Assembly (NCBI GenBank): GCA_038247555.1
Contig: JBBRUT010000024.1
Span: 1 to 34,469, forward strand
DNA length: 34,469 nt
From: JAHBXL01 sp038247555
Lineage (GTDB): Bacteria; Planctomycetota; Phycisphaerae; Phycisphaerales; UBA1924
Direction of reading: 5' to 3'
Shown here one piece after another: positions 14,682 to 22,100 of the stretch. How positions within the stretch are numbered: position 1 is the first letter of the stretch; each line of letters begins with the position of its first letter. The notes beneath the pieces are model-generated. The model made no database searches and had not been told where the DNA came from. It saw nothing but the letters and a program-made list of their open reading frames with translations. A program made the translations under genes and the position numbers.

Positions 14682-16250
14682 TCACCACACCCCCACCTTC
14701 ACTTCCCGCGAAGCATCCAGCATCGCCACCATGTATCGCAGCGCATCGCACGCATGGTCGAACTCCCCCTTCGCCGGGACCTGCGAGCGGCCATCACCCG
14801 GCTTGAAGTGGTATCGCCGCAGCGACTCGATCAGCCGCGTGCACCGCGCGTGAACGAACAGCCGCGGCGGGCCAGATGCCGGCGCAAGCCGCGCCCGCAC
14901 CAGCTTCAAGCCCTCGGCGATCTCCATCTTCCGGCTGCGCGCGGCGATCCCCGCCTCGCGCAGCAGGGCGATGTTGGCCTCTCCGCTCTGGTCGTTCTTT
15001 GCGTTGCCCGCCGGATCGGCCGCCAGCCATCGCAAGGCGGAGAGCCCGCCGCGGGAGCGCATGAGCCCTTGCAGCGCCTCGATGTGTCGCCGCAGCACGC
15101 GCTGCGTCGCAATCAACTCGTGCTCGATCGTCAGCACGTTGTCTTCCCCAATGCGCCCAAGCAAGATGGCCGTCTCTGCGCGAAAGCCAAAGTCCATCCC
15201 GCCGATCCACTCCTTGTCTGTCCCGTTGCCGCTCCGTGGCCACGGCTCATCACCCGCCAGCCCCACCACGTGCGTTGCCGGCGCAAACTCCGGATACACC
15301 AAGTCGTGCGTTCGCGGCTCAAGGCAAAGCATCTCGCTCCGCCACGTCTCCACGTCCACCCGGCGCTTCTGCGCCTGCGCATCGGCGATCCGGATGTGTC
15401 CTCCCCGCGCAGGATCGGTCGTCTTGGCGCGGCCGCAGCAATCCTCGAACAGATTGCATGTTTCGCACGTGTGCTCCTCTGTGCAGTGCTCCAGCGCATC
15501 GACCAATCCCCAGCGGAAGAGCCGTCGCGCCGGCGATGCCGCGGGAAGGTGGGCCGACCCGCCCACGCCCGCGCCCACCAGGTCCCACATGATGCCGTAG
15601 GGCAGGTGCATGGTCGATAGCGCCTCGATGCTGCCGCGCACCACCGGTCCCCACGGTCCCTCGACATGCATCGCGCGCGTCGTTAACTGCACCGCCCGCC
15701 ACAGCGCGGGGTCGAACAGTTCCACCTCATCGCACCGGACTTTCTGCACGCGCACGCCGCGGACCGAGGTCTCGGATGCCGCGAGCACCTCCGCTCGCGA
15801 TGTGTTGATCAGCGTGATGCTTCGTGCCCCGCGCCCTTCGCGCCCCGGCTTCACGAGCCGCGCCAGCGCCGGATGCTCGAACAGCCGCGACAGGTGTTCC
15901 TGCATCCGCTTGCTCTGCTCAAGCGACCCCCCGAGAATGCGCACCTGGATCCCCGGCTTGAAGACCAGGTCGAGCATGGTCGCGACCGCGCCCAGGAACG
16001 TCTTCCCGCCGCCGCGGTTGGCCCATACGACGCTATCCGGCGGGCCGCGCTCCCCCGTGTCCACCTCGGCGCGATCAAAGCGCAGACCCTCGAAGAACGT
16101 GTGTGACAAGTATTCAAGCGGTGATGCCGCGCGCAGCACCGAGTCGCCTTCGCCCAGTCCGTCCATCGCCATGGGTACGGTGATCGCGAGCTGCTCTCGC
16201 AGGAATGCCGCCAGCTCCGCCGGATTGCGAGGCGCGATTAACCGTGCCAT
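14682..16250 (-). CDS. Phage-type terminase large subunit (TerL), standalone
   Basis: A 522-residue protein with both terminase activities. In the ATPase motor, Walker A is Arg-Gly-Gly-Gly-Lys-Thr at 79-84 and Walker B with catalytic Glu is Cys-Asp-Glu at 173-175. In the RNase-H-like nuclease, the acids are Asp353 (Gly-Met-Asp-Phe-Gly), Asp412 (Ala-Ala-Asp-Pro-Ala-Gly) and Asp498/Asp502 (Asp-His-Ala-Cys-Asp-Ala-Leu). Residues 256-272 hold five Cys spaced C-x5-C-x2-C-x5-CC, a possible metal site not usual in TerL. Known TerL proteins cut concatemers and pump DNA into procapsids, but no portal, protease or capsid gene is visible here. ATG 16250 was chosen because the upstream in-frame part looks random and a small frame ends across this ATG; ATG 16520, with a strong GGGAGGGG site, is the alternative (612 residues). 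Confidence 0.85.
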   Translation of the reverse strand: MARLIAPRNPAELAAFLREQLAITVPMAMDGLGEGDSVLRAASPLEYLSHTFFEGLRFDRAEVDTGERGPPDSVVWANRGGGKTFLGAVATMLDLVFKPGIQVRILGGSLEQSKRMQEHLSRLFEHPALARLVKPGREGRGARSITLINTSRAEVLAASETSVRGVRVQKVRCDEVELFDPALWRAVQLTTRAMHVEGPWGPVVRGSIEALSTMHLPYGIMWDLVGAGVGGSAHLPAASPARRLFRWGLVDALEHCTEEHTCETCNLFEDCCGRAKTTDPARGGHIRIADAQAQKRRVDVETWRSEMLCLEPRTHDLVYPEFAPATHVVGLAGDEPWPRSGNGTDKEWIGGMDFGFRAETAILLGRIGEDNVLTIEHELIATQRVLRRHIEALQGLMRSRGGLSALRWLAADPAGNAKNDQSGEANIALLREAGIAARSRKMEIAEGLKLVRARLAPASGPPRLFVHARCTRLIESLRRYHFKPGDGRSQVPAKGEFDHACDALRYMVAMLDASREVKVGVW

Positions 16251-16501
16251 GCCCGCTGCCGGAGCGGTCGCCGCGACTGTGGGGTGCGTTGCACCAAGGT
16301 CTGCGCCGGCGCCTGTTCCCCTCTTCCACTTTCCACTGCGGTGAGAGTGAAGCGAGAAGGGTCGTCGCGACGTAAACGCACACGACAGGTCGGAGTCTGC
16401 ATCTCGTGGGCACAGCGTGCCCAATATCTCGCACGCGCTGCCGCCCGGGTCGTCTCCACGTCCCTCGCGCCTTGTCTCGACTCCCACACCCTGTACGCCA
16501 C
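16238..16501 (-). CDS. Possible small ORF overlapping terL start
   Basis: An 87-codon frame from GTG 16501 ends TAA at 16238, overlapping the proposed terL ATG (16250) by 13 bases, as translationally coupled genes do. Its product is Arg-rich and helical, with Trp, Tyr and Cys residues that look more like real protein than the competing terL-frame extension. The weak point is its start: the strong ribosome site upstream belongs to ATG 16520 in the other frame. It could be a small terminase-associated protein, or the region could carry an indel. Confidence 0.32.
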   Translation of the reverse strand: MAYRVWESRQGARDVETTRAAARARYWARCAHEMQTPTCRVRLRRDDPSRFTLTAVESGRGEQAPAQTLVQRTPQSRRPLRQRAWHG

Positions 16502-16541
16502 CGTCGCGCTGCTTCTTCATCGCCCCTCCCTGCAAGTCCGT

Positions 16542-17225
16542 CTACTGGTGACGCGAATCAAACCCATACGCCACAGCGGGCAGAGGACTCGCCACCGATC
16601 TCGCCGCCGCCGCGATCAGCAGTTCCACGTCTGCTCCGGCAAGCCGACGTGTCGCGCCCGCATCGCTCGCCCATCGCCGCAGCGCAGCATGAACCATGGC
16701 GCGTTGCGGTGTTCGCAAACTCAGAACCGATGCCGGGTCCACCAGTTGCCAGGGTCGCAGCCGGGCGCGGCGCAGCACGCGCCGCAGTGCCACGTCGCGA
16801 CGGCTGGACGGCAGCATGATCTCCCTCATGCCCGCGCTCCGAAAAAACCCCGAGAACCGGCCCATCGCCGCAACCGCTTCCGTGCGCAGTGTGAGCGGAT
16901 CGTCGAGATACGCCCGCACCAGCATTGTCGCCATGCCCAGCCCGCGGAAGCGCGAGTCGACAATTACTCTCGAGATGCACCGCAGCTCGCGGTTGATGCG
17001 CGCTGCCCGCTGCCGCGCATCCCCCTGCTCGAATACACCCGGCCACAGCACCGAACGCCACCGCGCGTTGAGCACCGGCCGCGACACGATCAGCACACCC
17101 GCCAGTGCCTCTCCGTGCTGCGCCCTCAGGATGCGATCCGATGTCGCCGGCGGTCCTGCGCGATAGTGAAGCCGCGCTAGCGCGGCGTAGTCCGACATCG
17201 ACCCAGCTGTAATGTGGATGCTCAT
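16542..17225 (-). CDS. GNAT-fold acetyltransferase of the ATPase/terminase operon
   Basis: A 227-residue protein with the acetyl-CoA-binding motif A: Ile-Ser-Arg-Val-Ile-Val-Asp, then Arg-Phe-Arg-Gly-Leu-Gly at 92-97. The Arg-x-x-Gly-x-Gly loop is typical of GNAT enzymes. An N-terminal strand/helix and a C-terminal helical region with several Arg clusters follow the fold. The substrate is not known. ATG 17225 has GGAGG about 10 bases upstream. The gene lies 54 bases after the ABC ATPase and just before terL. The pair ATPase + GNAT resembles COG2401, where both are fused in one chain, so this looks like a split form. That assignment is from memory. Confidence 0.7.
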   Translation of the reverse strand: MSIHITAGSMSDYAALARLHYRAGPPATSDRILRAQHGEALAGVLIVSRPVLNARWRSVLWPGVFEQGDARQRAARINRELRCISRVIVDSRFRGLGMATMLVRAYLDDPLTLRTEAVAAMGRFSGFFRSAGMREIMLPSSRRDVALRRVLRRARLRPWQLVDPASVLSLRTPQRAMVHAALRRWASDAGATRRLAGADVELLIAAAARSVASPLPAVAYGFDSRHQ

Positions 17226-17279
17226 CGGCGACAATCCTCCAATCCGGGCCCTCCGCTCGAGAACTCGCCACAAACGGAC

Positions 17280-17933
17280 TCACTGAACCTTGATGACCGT
17301 CCAGCCCGGCATCGCCGTCATGCTGGTGATCAGGTCTTCCCGTGAGGTCGCGGCGATCACCAAGGCTCCTGCCCGCCCAGACATTCCGCGTGCAACGCCG
17401 CACGCGGTTGTCAGATCAAGCCCTGCGCAGAACTCATCTGCGATCACCACTCCAACGCTGGGGCCTCGCCCGCTGTTGGCCCGCCGCACGGACAATGCCA
17501 GGGCGAGCCGCCAGCGCTGTCCGTCAGAAAGCAGCCGCGCCGGACGGGCGAGCAGCGTTGCATCCGACAAGCCCGCCCGCGCCAGCGCCGAAAGCGCATC
17601 TGCAAGCGCGCCCCGCAGGAGCTCAACCGCCGATCGCTTCTCCATGGCCAGTGTCGCCGGGTTCGCGCAAACGCACCGAACGCGCCGTCGCCGAAGGGCT
17701 CGCGCCACCATCCGCAGCGCGGTCGACTTCCCCGCCCCGCTCGCGCCGGAAAACACAATGCATCGTGCCCCACCAGGTTCCCGCAGCGCCGCCCGCAAAC
17801 ACCGAAGCCCACGCGCCGCTGCACGCCTGGCCGCGGCCTCCTCCACCGCCGCAAACGCTCCCTCTGCCCGCGGCACACTCAGGCCAAACACCGCCAGCGC
17901 CCGCAGAACCCGCGCTGATGCTCGCATCGCCAT
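17280..17933 (-). CDS. ABC-type ATPase, soluble, partner of GNAT
   Basis: A 217-residue single ABC-ATPase domain. Walker A is Gly-Ala-Ser-Gly-Ala-Gly-Lys-Ser-Thr at 63-71, the signature-like segment is Leu-Ser-Asp-Gly-Gln-Arg at 135-140, and Walker B is Val-Val-Ile-Ala-Asp-Glu at 162-167, followed by the D-loop Gly-Leu-Asp. The usual H-loop His is not obvious; Ala-Thr-Ser-Arg-Glu stands there. There are no membrane segments and no permease gene nearby, so it is not a transporter subunit but rather a DNA-handling type. ATG 17933 follows a GGGAAGGGGGG tract; ATG 17996, 14 bases after the preceding stop, is possible. It is the second gene of the leftward operon. Confidence 0.75.
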   Translation of the reverse strand: MAMRASARVLRALAVFGLSVPRAEGAFAAVEEAAARRAAARGLRCLRAALREPGGARCIVFSGASGAGKSTALRMVARALRRRRVRCVCANPATLAMEKRSAVELLRGALADALSALARAGLSDATLLARPARLLSDGQRWRLALALSVRRANSGRGPSVGVVIADEFCAGLDLTTACGVARGMSGRAGALVIAATSREDLITSMTAMPGWTVIKVQ

Positions 17934-18009
17934 TCTGTCCCCCCCTTCCCTACCCGCTCCGCGTCCCCATCTCCGGCCGGGCCAACCCGCCGCCATGCCG
18001 CCGCCGACC

Positions 18010-18588
18010 TCACGCCGCTTCGCGCCCCTCCCGTGACTCACGCCACACCTGCCCAAGCTCGCGCAGCACCGACACATGCCGCCGAAGCACGTGGAACGAC
18101 ACCTTCGCGAGTGCGGCCGCATCGCGGCAAGAGTGCCCATCCATCACACACATTTGTGCCGCGATCCGCATCGGTTCGCTCCACTCTTCCGGCCACGTCA
18201 GCCTCGCGGATGCCTGTTCGCCCCGGCGCGGATCCGTGTCCCTGCCGAACCGCAGCCGCCGCGCGATCACATAGCGAAAGGCGGGATCGCGCATGCGTAG
18301 GAGCAATCGGTCCACGCGCGACCGCACCCGATGGCGCGACACACCCAGCAGCCGCGACACATGCGCGACCGTCCGCCCCGCCCCCAGAAGCTCCCGCAGA
18401 ACCAACGCATCACTCACCGGCAGGAACTCTGCAAGCACGAGGATGCGCTCCGCCTCGGGCCTTGAGAGCTGCCGAACATCCTGCTGCGGCCGTCTCGTAC
18501 GTCTTGTTTTGTACGGATTCTGCTTGCCAACATGCTTGGAGTTGGTTAGGTTTATGGTGTGGTTCGTGTTTGGATCTTGCGGCGTCAT
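18010..18588 (-). CDS. Two-HTH DNA-binding protein, first gene of terL operon
   Basis: A 192-residue basic protein. A first helix-turn-helix lies at about 70-100 (Val-Ala-His-Val-Ser-Arg-Leu-Leu-Gly-Val-Ser-Arg-His-Arg-Val pattern). A second helical pair lies at about 143-175 (Asp-Ala-Ala-Ala-Leu-Ala-Lys-Val-Ser). The N-terminal 35 residues are polar and basic and encoded by lower-GC DNA. ATG 18588 was chosen because GGGAGG lies 5-6 bases upstream; TTG 18666 and ATG 18645 would extend into the operator region. The position ahead of ATPase, GNAT and TerL suggests a small-terminase-like DNA recogniser or an operon regulator. Both are inference. Confidence 0.68.
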   Translation of the reverse strand: MTPQDPNTNHTINLTNSKHVGKQNPYKTRRTRRPQQDVRQLSRPEAERILVLAEFLPVSDALVLRELLGAGRTVAHVSRLLGVSRHRVRSRVDRLLLRMRDPAFRYVIARRLRFGRDTDPRRGEQASARLTWPEEWSEPMRIAAQMCVMDGHSCRDAAALAKVSFHVLRRHVSVLRELGQVWRESREGREAA

Positions 18589-18641
18589 GGGATCCTCCCA
18601 AGTTGGGCCTGGCGTGTTCACTGGATAGCAAACTCGGGACG

Positions 18642-18670
18642 ACATTACCGTATAAAAAACGAACAAGCAA
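18642..18670 (-). promoter_or_regulatory. Candidate promoter of the leftward terL operon
   Basis: On the minus strand, TTGCTT (complement of 18665-18670) and TAATGT (complement of 18642-18647) are exactly 17 bases apart. The -35 box lies within the operator, so a bound repressor would block it. The leader to ATG 18588 would be about 45 bases. Confidence 0.4.
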
Positions 18671-18686
18671 GTCCAATGTTCGTTTT
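18656..18686. promoter_or_regulatory. Operator-like inverted repeat between terL operon and repressor
   Basis: A perfect 10+10 bp inverted repeat: AAAACGAACA (18656-18665) and TGTTCGTTTT (18677-18686) with 11 bases between. It lies in an AT-rich island in otherwise GC-rich DNA, 16 bases before the ATG of the S24 repressor and across the leftward promoter. This is the placement expected for a phage-type or LexA-type operator controlling both directions. Confidence 0.72.
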
Positions 18687-18702
18687 ATGATAGGAATTTC
18701 TG

Positions 18703-19752
18703 ATGGTCTCCAAGTTTTCCATAGCATCTCCCAGCGCGACCACCGCCAACTCGCTCGGCACGCTGCTTCGCGCCTCTCGTGTTCGTAAAGGGTTGACGTT
18801 GCAAGAGTTGGCCACCAGTGCAGGGTGCGCCAAGTCCTATCTCTCGCAGCTCGAAACCGGCTTTCGCACCGGAGCGGGCGTGAGTCTCGCGCTCCTTGGC
18901 CGTCTCGAAGCCCAACTCGGCCTCAGCGAGAACCAGCTCATCTTCGCCGCCCAGTGGGAGGCGACGCCAGGCCCCGTTCGTCGCGAGCTTGCCCGCGTGG
19001 AAGCCGGCCGCCGCGTCGCTGCTGACCAGCTTCGCGAGTTGCTCGCCGGCGCGCGGGGACTGAACCCTGCCGCGCCCGGCGCGCCCGACGCAAGCACGGA
19101 CGTCGCGGCGGCCGGTCTTGATGCGCTCCACCGCAGCGGCCGACTCCGCGCGCTCATCGACCGGATCGCCGGCGATGATCCGTCCGGCGACTCCGGAATC
19201 GAGCGTGCCGCCGACTCCCCTGATTCCCCCGACTGCCCCGACCGTCCCGACTCCCCTGCACACGCCTCGGCCCGCCGCGGCCTGGATTCCATCTGCATCG
19301 CCGTTGAGGTCCCGCTCATCAACTCCGTCGCCGCGGGCTATCCCTGCGACTTCACCGATCTCGGGTATCCCGCGCGCGTTGCCGATGAGTACGTCCGCGT
19401 CCCCGATGTCCGCGATGCGGATGCGTTCGCCGCCCGCGTCGTCGGAGAATCCATGATGCCCGAATACCGCGAGGGCGACATCGTGGTCTTCAGCCCCGCG
19501 CGCGAGCTGAAAGACGGCATGGACTGCTTCGTCCGGCTCGAGCCCGATCATCAGAGCACCTTCAAACGCATCTTCTTCGAGACCAAGGCGCCAGACGCAT
19601 CCTCGCCGCGATTGCCCAGCAAGACTGAAGAAGACCTGTGCGGGCAGTTGATCCGCCTGCAGCCCCTGAACCCGAGGTTTCCAGCCATGGTCGTGCCGCG
19701 AGAGCGCGTCGCCGGGCTGTATGCAGCTGTCAGCGTGACGCGGATGGTGTGA
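18703..19752 (+). CDS. LexA/CI-like self-cleaving repressor (XRE HTH + S24 peptidase)
   Basis: A 349-residue protein. An XRE helix-turn-helix lies at about 20-73 (Leu-Thr-Leu-Gln-Glu-Leu-Ala, then Ser-Tyr-Leu-Ser-Gln-Leu-Glu-Thr-Gly). A long variable linker rich in Asp-Ser-Pro follows, then an S24 domain. The cleavage site matches LexA closely: Val-Ala-Ala-Gly at 209-212, so cleavage would fall between Ala211 and Gly212. Ser250 (Gly-Glu-Ser-Met-Met-Pro-Glu-Tyr) and Lys288 (Thr-Phe-Lys-Arg) form the catalytic dyad. In this family, RecA filaments formed on damaged DNA trigger self-cleavage and derepression. AGGA at 18692-18695 precedes ATG 18703. The gene is divergent from the terL operon with a shared operator-like repeat. 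Confidence 0.87.
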   Translation: MVSKFSIASPSATTANSLGTLLRASRVRKGLTLQELATSAGCAKSYLSQLETGFRTGAGVSLALLGRLEAQLGLSENQLIFAAQWEATPGPVRRELARVEAGRRVAADQLRELLAGARGLNPAAPGAPDASTDVAAAGLDALHRSGRLRALIDRIAGDDPSGDSGIERAADSPDSPDCPDRPDSPAHASARRGLDSICIAVEVPLINSVAAGYPCDFTDLGYPARVADEYVRVPDVRDADAFAARVVGESMMPEYREGDIVVFSPARELKDGMDCFVRLEPDHQSTFKRIFFETKAPDASSPRLPSKTEEDLCGQLIRLQPLNPRFPAMVVPRERVAGLYAAVSVTRMV

Positions 19753-19942
19753 GACGATTGCGGACATCTTTTCTTCGCGCGATGCTCATCGCTTCATGTG
19801 GCAATCCCTTGATTGTGTGCGCACATGCCCGCGTACCCGCACGAACCGGTGAATCGCGCCATGGGATGCGTATCGTCTTGCCGATAAAGCTTGCCGCAGG
19901 TGCCAAACTTCCGTCCGCGGCCCGCGCCAACAGCTCCTCTCT
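19753..19942. other. Gap between repressor and PAS-ANTAR gene
   Basis: No gene is seen. A 10-bp palindrome TGTGCGCACA at 19816-19825 is the only notable motif and could be a regulator site. No terminator was found after the repressor gene. Confidence 0.35.
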
Positions 19943-20677
19943 ATGACCATGACTGCAAAAACCAAGGGTGTGTCCGTGGCCGATGACCTCGCGACCTCGC
20001 GACACTCTCTGCCCGGTTCCTCACGCCCCAGCTCTGAGGATTCGGCCCAACTCCTCCGGCGTCTCATCGACGAATCTCCCCTTCCCATGGGCGTCGTCGA
20101 GATCGCCGCCGGCCGGTTTGAACTGCTGGAATCCAACCTCGCGATGAAGCGGTTCCTCGCTTCGGCGCCCGGTGTCGAGTGGTTCCTTGACATCGCCCCG
20201 CGCTGGCTCGCGCACTTCGACCGCGCCCGCAGCACCGGCGTCTGTGTCCAGTTCCAGGAACCTCATCCTGGCAACCCCCTGTCGGGCCACTCCGAACTGC
20301 GCGAACTCGACGCGGCCGGCAGCACCCAGGTGCCGCCGCTCTCAGCGATCGCCACGCACCTCGGTGCCGCCTCACCCGGCCACGACCGCTACTCGATTCT
20401 GCTCATCGAGAACCCTGCCATATGCACGGTCGCCGCGCAGGATCTGGATGTTTCTCGCGAACGCATCGCAAGGCTCGAGCGGCAACTCGCCTCGCGCAAA
20501 GTCGTCGAACGCGCCAAGTGGGTGCTTGTCGGTCAGCAGGGCATGACCGAGCCGGATGCCCACTTCTATCTTCAGAAGCTCGCTCGCGACCGTCGCCAAC
20601 GAGTCGAGGATGTCGCCGCCGAGATCGTGGCATGCGGGATCGACTCAGTTGGCTCCGCACTCGATCACCCGGCCTGA
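19943..20677 (+). CDS. PAS-ANTAR putative RNA-binding antitermination regulator
   Basis: A 244-residue cytoplasmic protein. The C-terminal part (about 173-231) fits the ANTAR helical bundle: a Leu-rich coiled helix, then Arg-x-x-Val-Glu-Arg-Ala-Lys-Trp-Val-Leu, then Met-Thr-Glu-x-Asp-Ala and Leu-Ala-Arg-Asp-Arg-Arg-Gln-Arg-Val-Glu-Asp-Val-Ala. ANTAR domains bind paired RNA hairpins to prevent termination. Residues 36-155 look like a PAS-type sensor that would receive a small-molecule or partner signal. The start at ATG 19943 is supported only weakly by upstream sequence; ATG 19949 is close by. It lies downstream of the repressor on the same strand and converges with the helical-repeat gene. 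No RNA target was identified here. Confidence 0.72.
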   Translation: MTMTAKTKGVSVADDLATSRHSLPGSSRPSSEDSAQLLRRLIDESPLPMGVVEIAAGRFELLESNLAMKRFLASAPGVEWFLDIAPRWLAHFDRARSTGVCVQFQEPHPGNPLSGHSELRELDAAGSTQVPPLSAIATHLGAASPGHDRYSILLIENPAICTVAAQDLDVSRERIARLERQLASRKVVERAKWVLVGQQGMTEPDAHFYLQKLARDRRQRVEDVAAEIVACGIDSVGSALDHPA

Positions 20678-20702
20678 TCGAGCGCCCGCCTCACACAGAC
20701 CA

Positions 20703-21833
20703 TCACTCCTGCCCGCCTGCCTCGGCCGTTTCGGCGAGGCCCGCCAAGCGCTGCACTGCGGCGTCCATTGCCGCCGCCGCGGTGCCATCCCCCTCCGCCC
20801 GCCACTGCGCTGCCAGGGCTTTCATCTCCTCGATCTGGGCATCGGTGAGCAGGTCGAACCGAGCCATCAGATCGGCGACATTCATCCGCAGGGTCGGGTC
20901 ATGCGCAAGCCGCAGGAACGCTTCACTCCGTGCAGACGATGCTGCACGCGACGCATAGTAGAGATACTGCTGGGTCCGTTGCGAGAGTCCGACCCGGAGA
21001 AACGCCCCGGGAAACGCCCGCCACAGCCGCTCGTTCTGACAGTCGCTCAGCGCGAGATTCATCACGATGGCATTCAGCTCCGCTCCTTCGCTGTATCGAA
21101 GCTCCGCAAGCGCCGTTTCGATCACCCGCTCATCGATCACGGGTTCGTAGAGCAATCGCGAGAGTCCCACCTCGCGAACCTCCGGCGACTCATCGCTCAA
21201 CACCCGCTCCCGCCACCGGTAGTACGCACCATCGTGCCGGAAGAACGCCAGATACCGTGCCGCGGTCGCCCGCGCAAGCGGCTCCGGACGATGCGACAAG
21301 GCAACCAGTTGAGGCTCCACCGAATGCTTGCCGCGATCCTCATACTTCCCGCGGAAGAACGACCAACCGATGAGCTTCGCCGCGGCGGCATCGTTGGTGG
21401 TAAAGATGCGGTCGATGATGGCCTTCGTTTCGGATTCATCCGGTGCCATGTACGCAAACCACTGCATCGCCGCGCGAGACGGCATCGGTCCGGCGTGCCT
21501 CGTATGCCCATCCATCAGCGCACGCACCTCCGGCATGTTGAAAGACGGGTCCCACGCAAGCGTCACCCCGCGCGAGATGATCGTCCCGTCAACCTGTTCG
21601 CGCAGGCATCGTATCGCCGCCCACTTCGCCAGTTTCTGCCGAACTGCCCAGCCCTTCAGATTGGCCGCGGCCACATCCTCACCATTCAGCCGCTCACCGA
21701 CTTCCTTCTGAAACGCCGGACCGCCAAATAGGTACGGCGCACTCGCAAGCATTACTACGTCGGGAAGCAGTTCGGGCCATGTGTCATCGCGCACCTTTGG
21801 GCCGATCGCCGTCGCGCCCGCAACCACCATCAT
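20703..21833 (-). CDS. Helical-repeat (HEAT-like) protein, N-terminus uncertain
   Basis: A 376-residue mostly helical protein with repeated 35-40 residue helix pairs: Arg-Ala-Thr-Ala-Ala-Arg-Tyr-Leu, then Ser-Pro-Glu-Val-Arg-Glu-Val-Gly-Leu-Ser-Arg-Leu. This suggests a HEAT-like solenoid used for protein-protein contacts. No catalytic motif was seen. The listed start lies just after an in-frame stop. An overlapping frame from ATG 21894 encodes a hydrophobic Trp-Val-Phe-Trp-Leu-Val-Val-Val segment that, with a +1 shift near 21834, would join to make a clean N-terminal membrane anchor. The real protein may therefore be longer, or the sequence may have a 1-base error. Confidence 0.58.
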   Translation of the reverse strand: MMVVAGATAIGPKVRDDTWPELLPDVVMLASAPYLFGGPAFQKEVGERLNGEDVAAANLKGWAVRQKLAKWAAIRCLREQVDGTIISRGVTLAWDPSFNMPEVRALMDGHTRHAGPMPSRAAMQWFAYMAPDESETKAIIDRIFTTNDAAAAKLIGWSFFRGKYEDRGKHSVEPQLVALSHRPEPLARATAARYLAFFRHDGAYYRWRERVLSDESPEVREVGLSRLLYEPVIDERVIETALAELRYSEGAELNAIVMNLALSDCQNERLWRAFPGAFLRVGLSQRTQQYLYYASRAASSARSEAFLRLAHDPTLRMNVADLMARFDLLTDAQIEEMKALAAQWRAEGDGTAAAAMDAAVQRLAGLAETAEAGGQE

Positions 21834-22100
21834 CAGTTACCAGCCCGCACACCACGACGAGCCAGAACACCCAGGAGTTGGCAGGCCAGATCATCACTGC
21901 ATCACATTACCGCGAATCCCAAGCCCCGGTGCGTTGGACCATTCTTCATCCCACGCGACCCTCTCAAGGCGGTTCATTGCGAGGGGGCGCTGTTCATCCC
22001 CTGAACACGCATCCGCAGTACATCCAACCGCTTCACCTGTCGCATGCCGAACATCTGTCCGGTTCGCTCAGGTACGCCCGCCTCTGAGTACACTGGTAGC

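Noticed and set aside
14682..19752. Complete prophage
   Set aside because: Only a terminase and a repressor are phage-like; no portal, capsid, protease, tail, lysis or integrase gene and no attachment-site repeat was found in the window.
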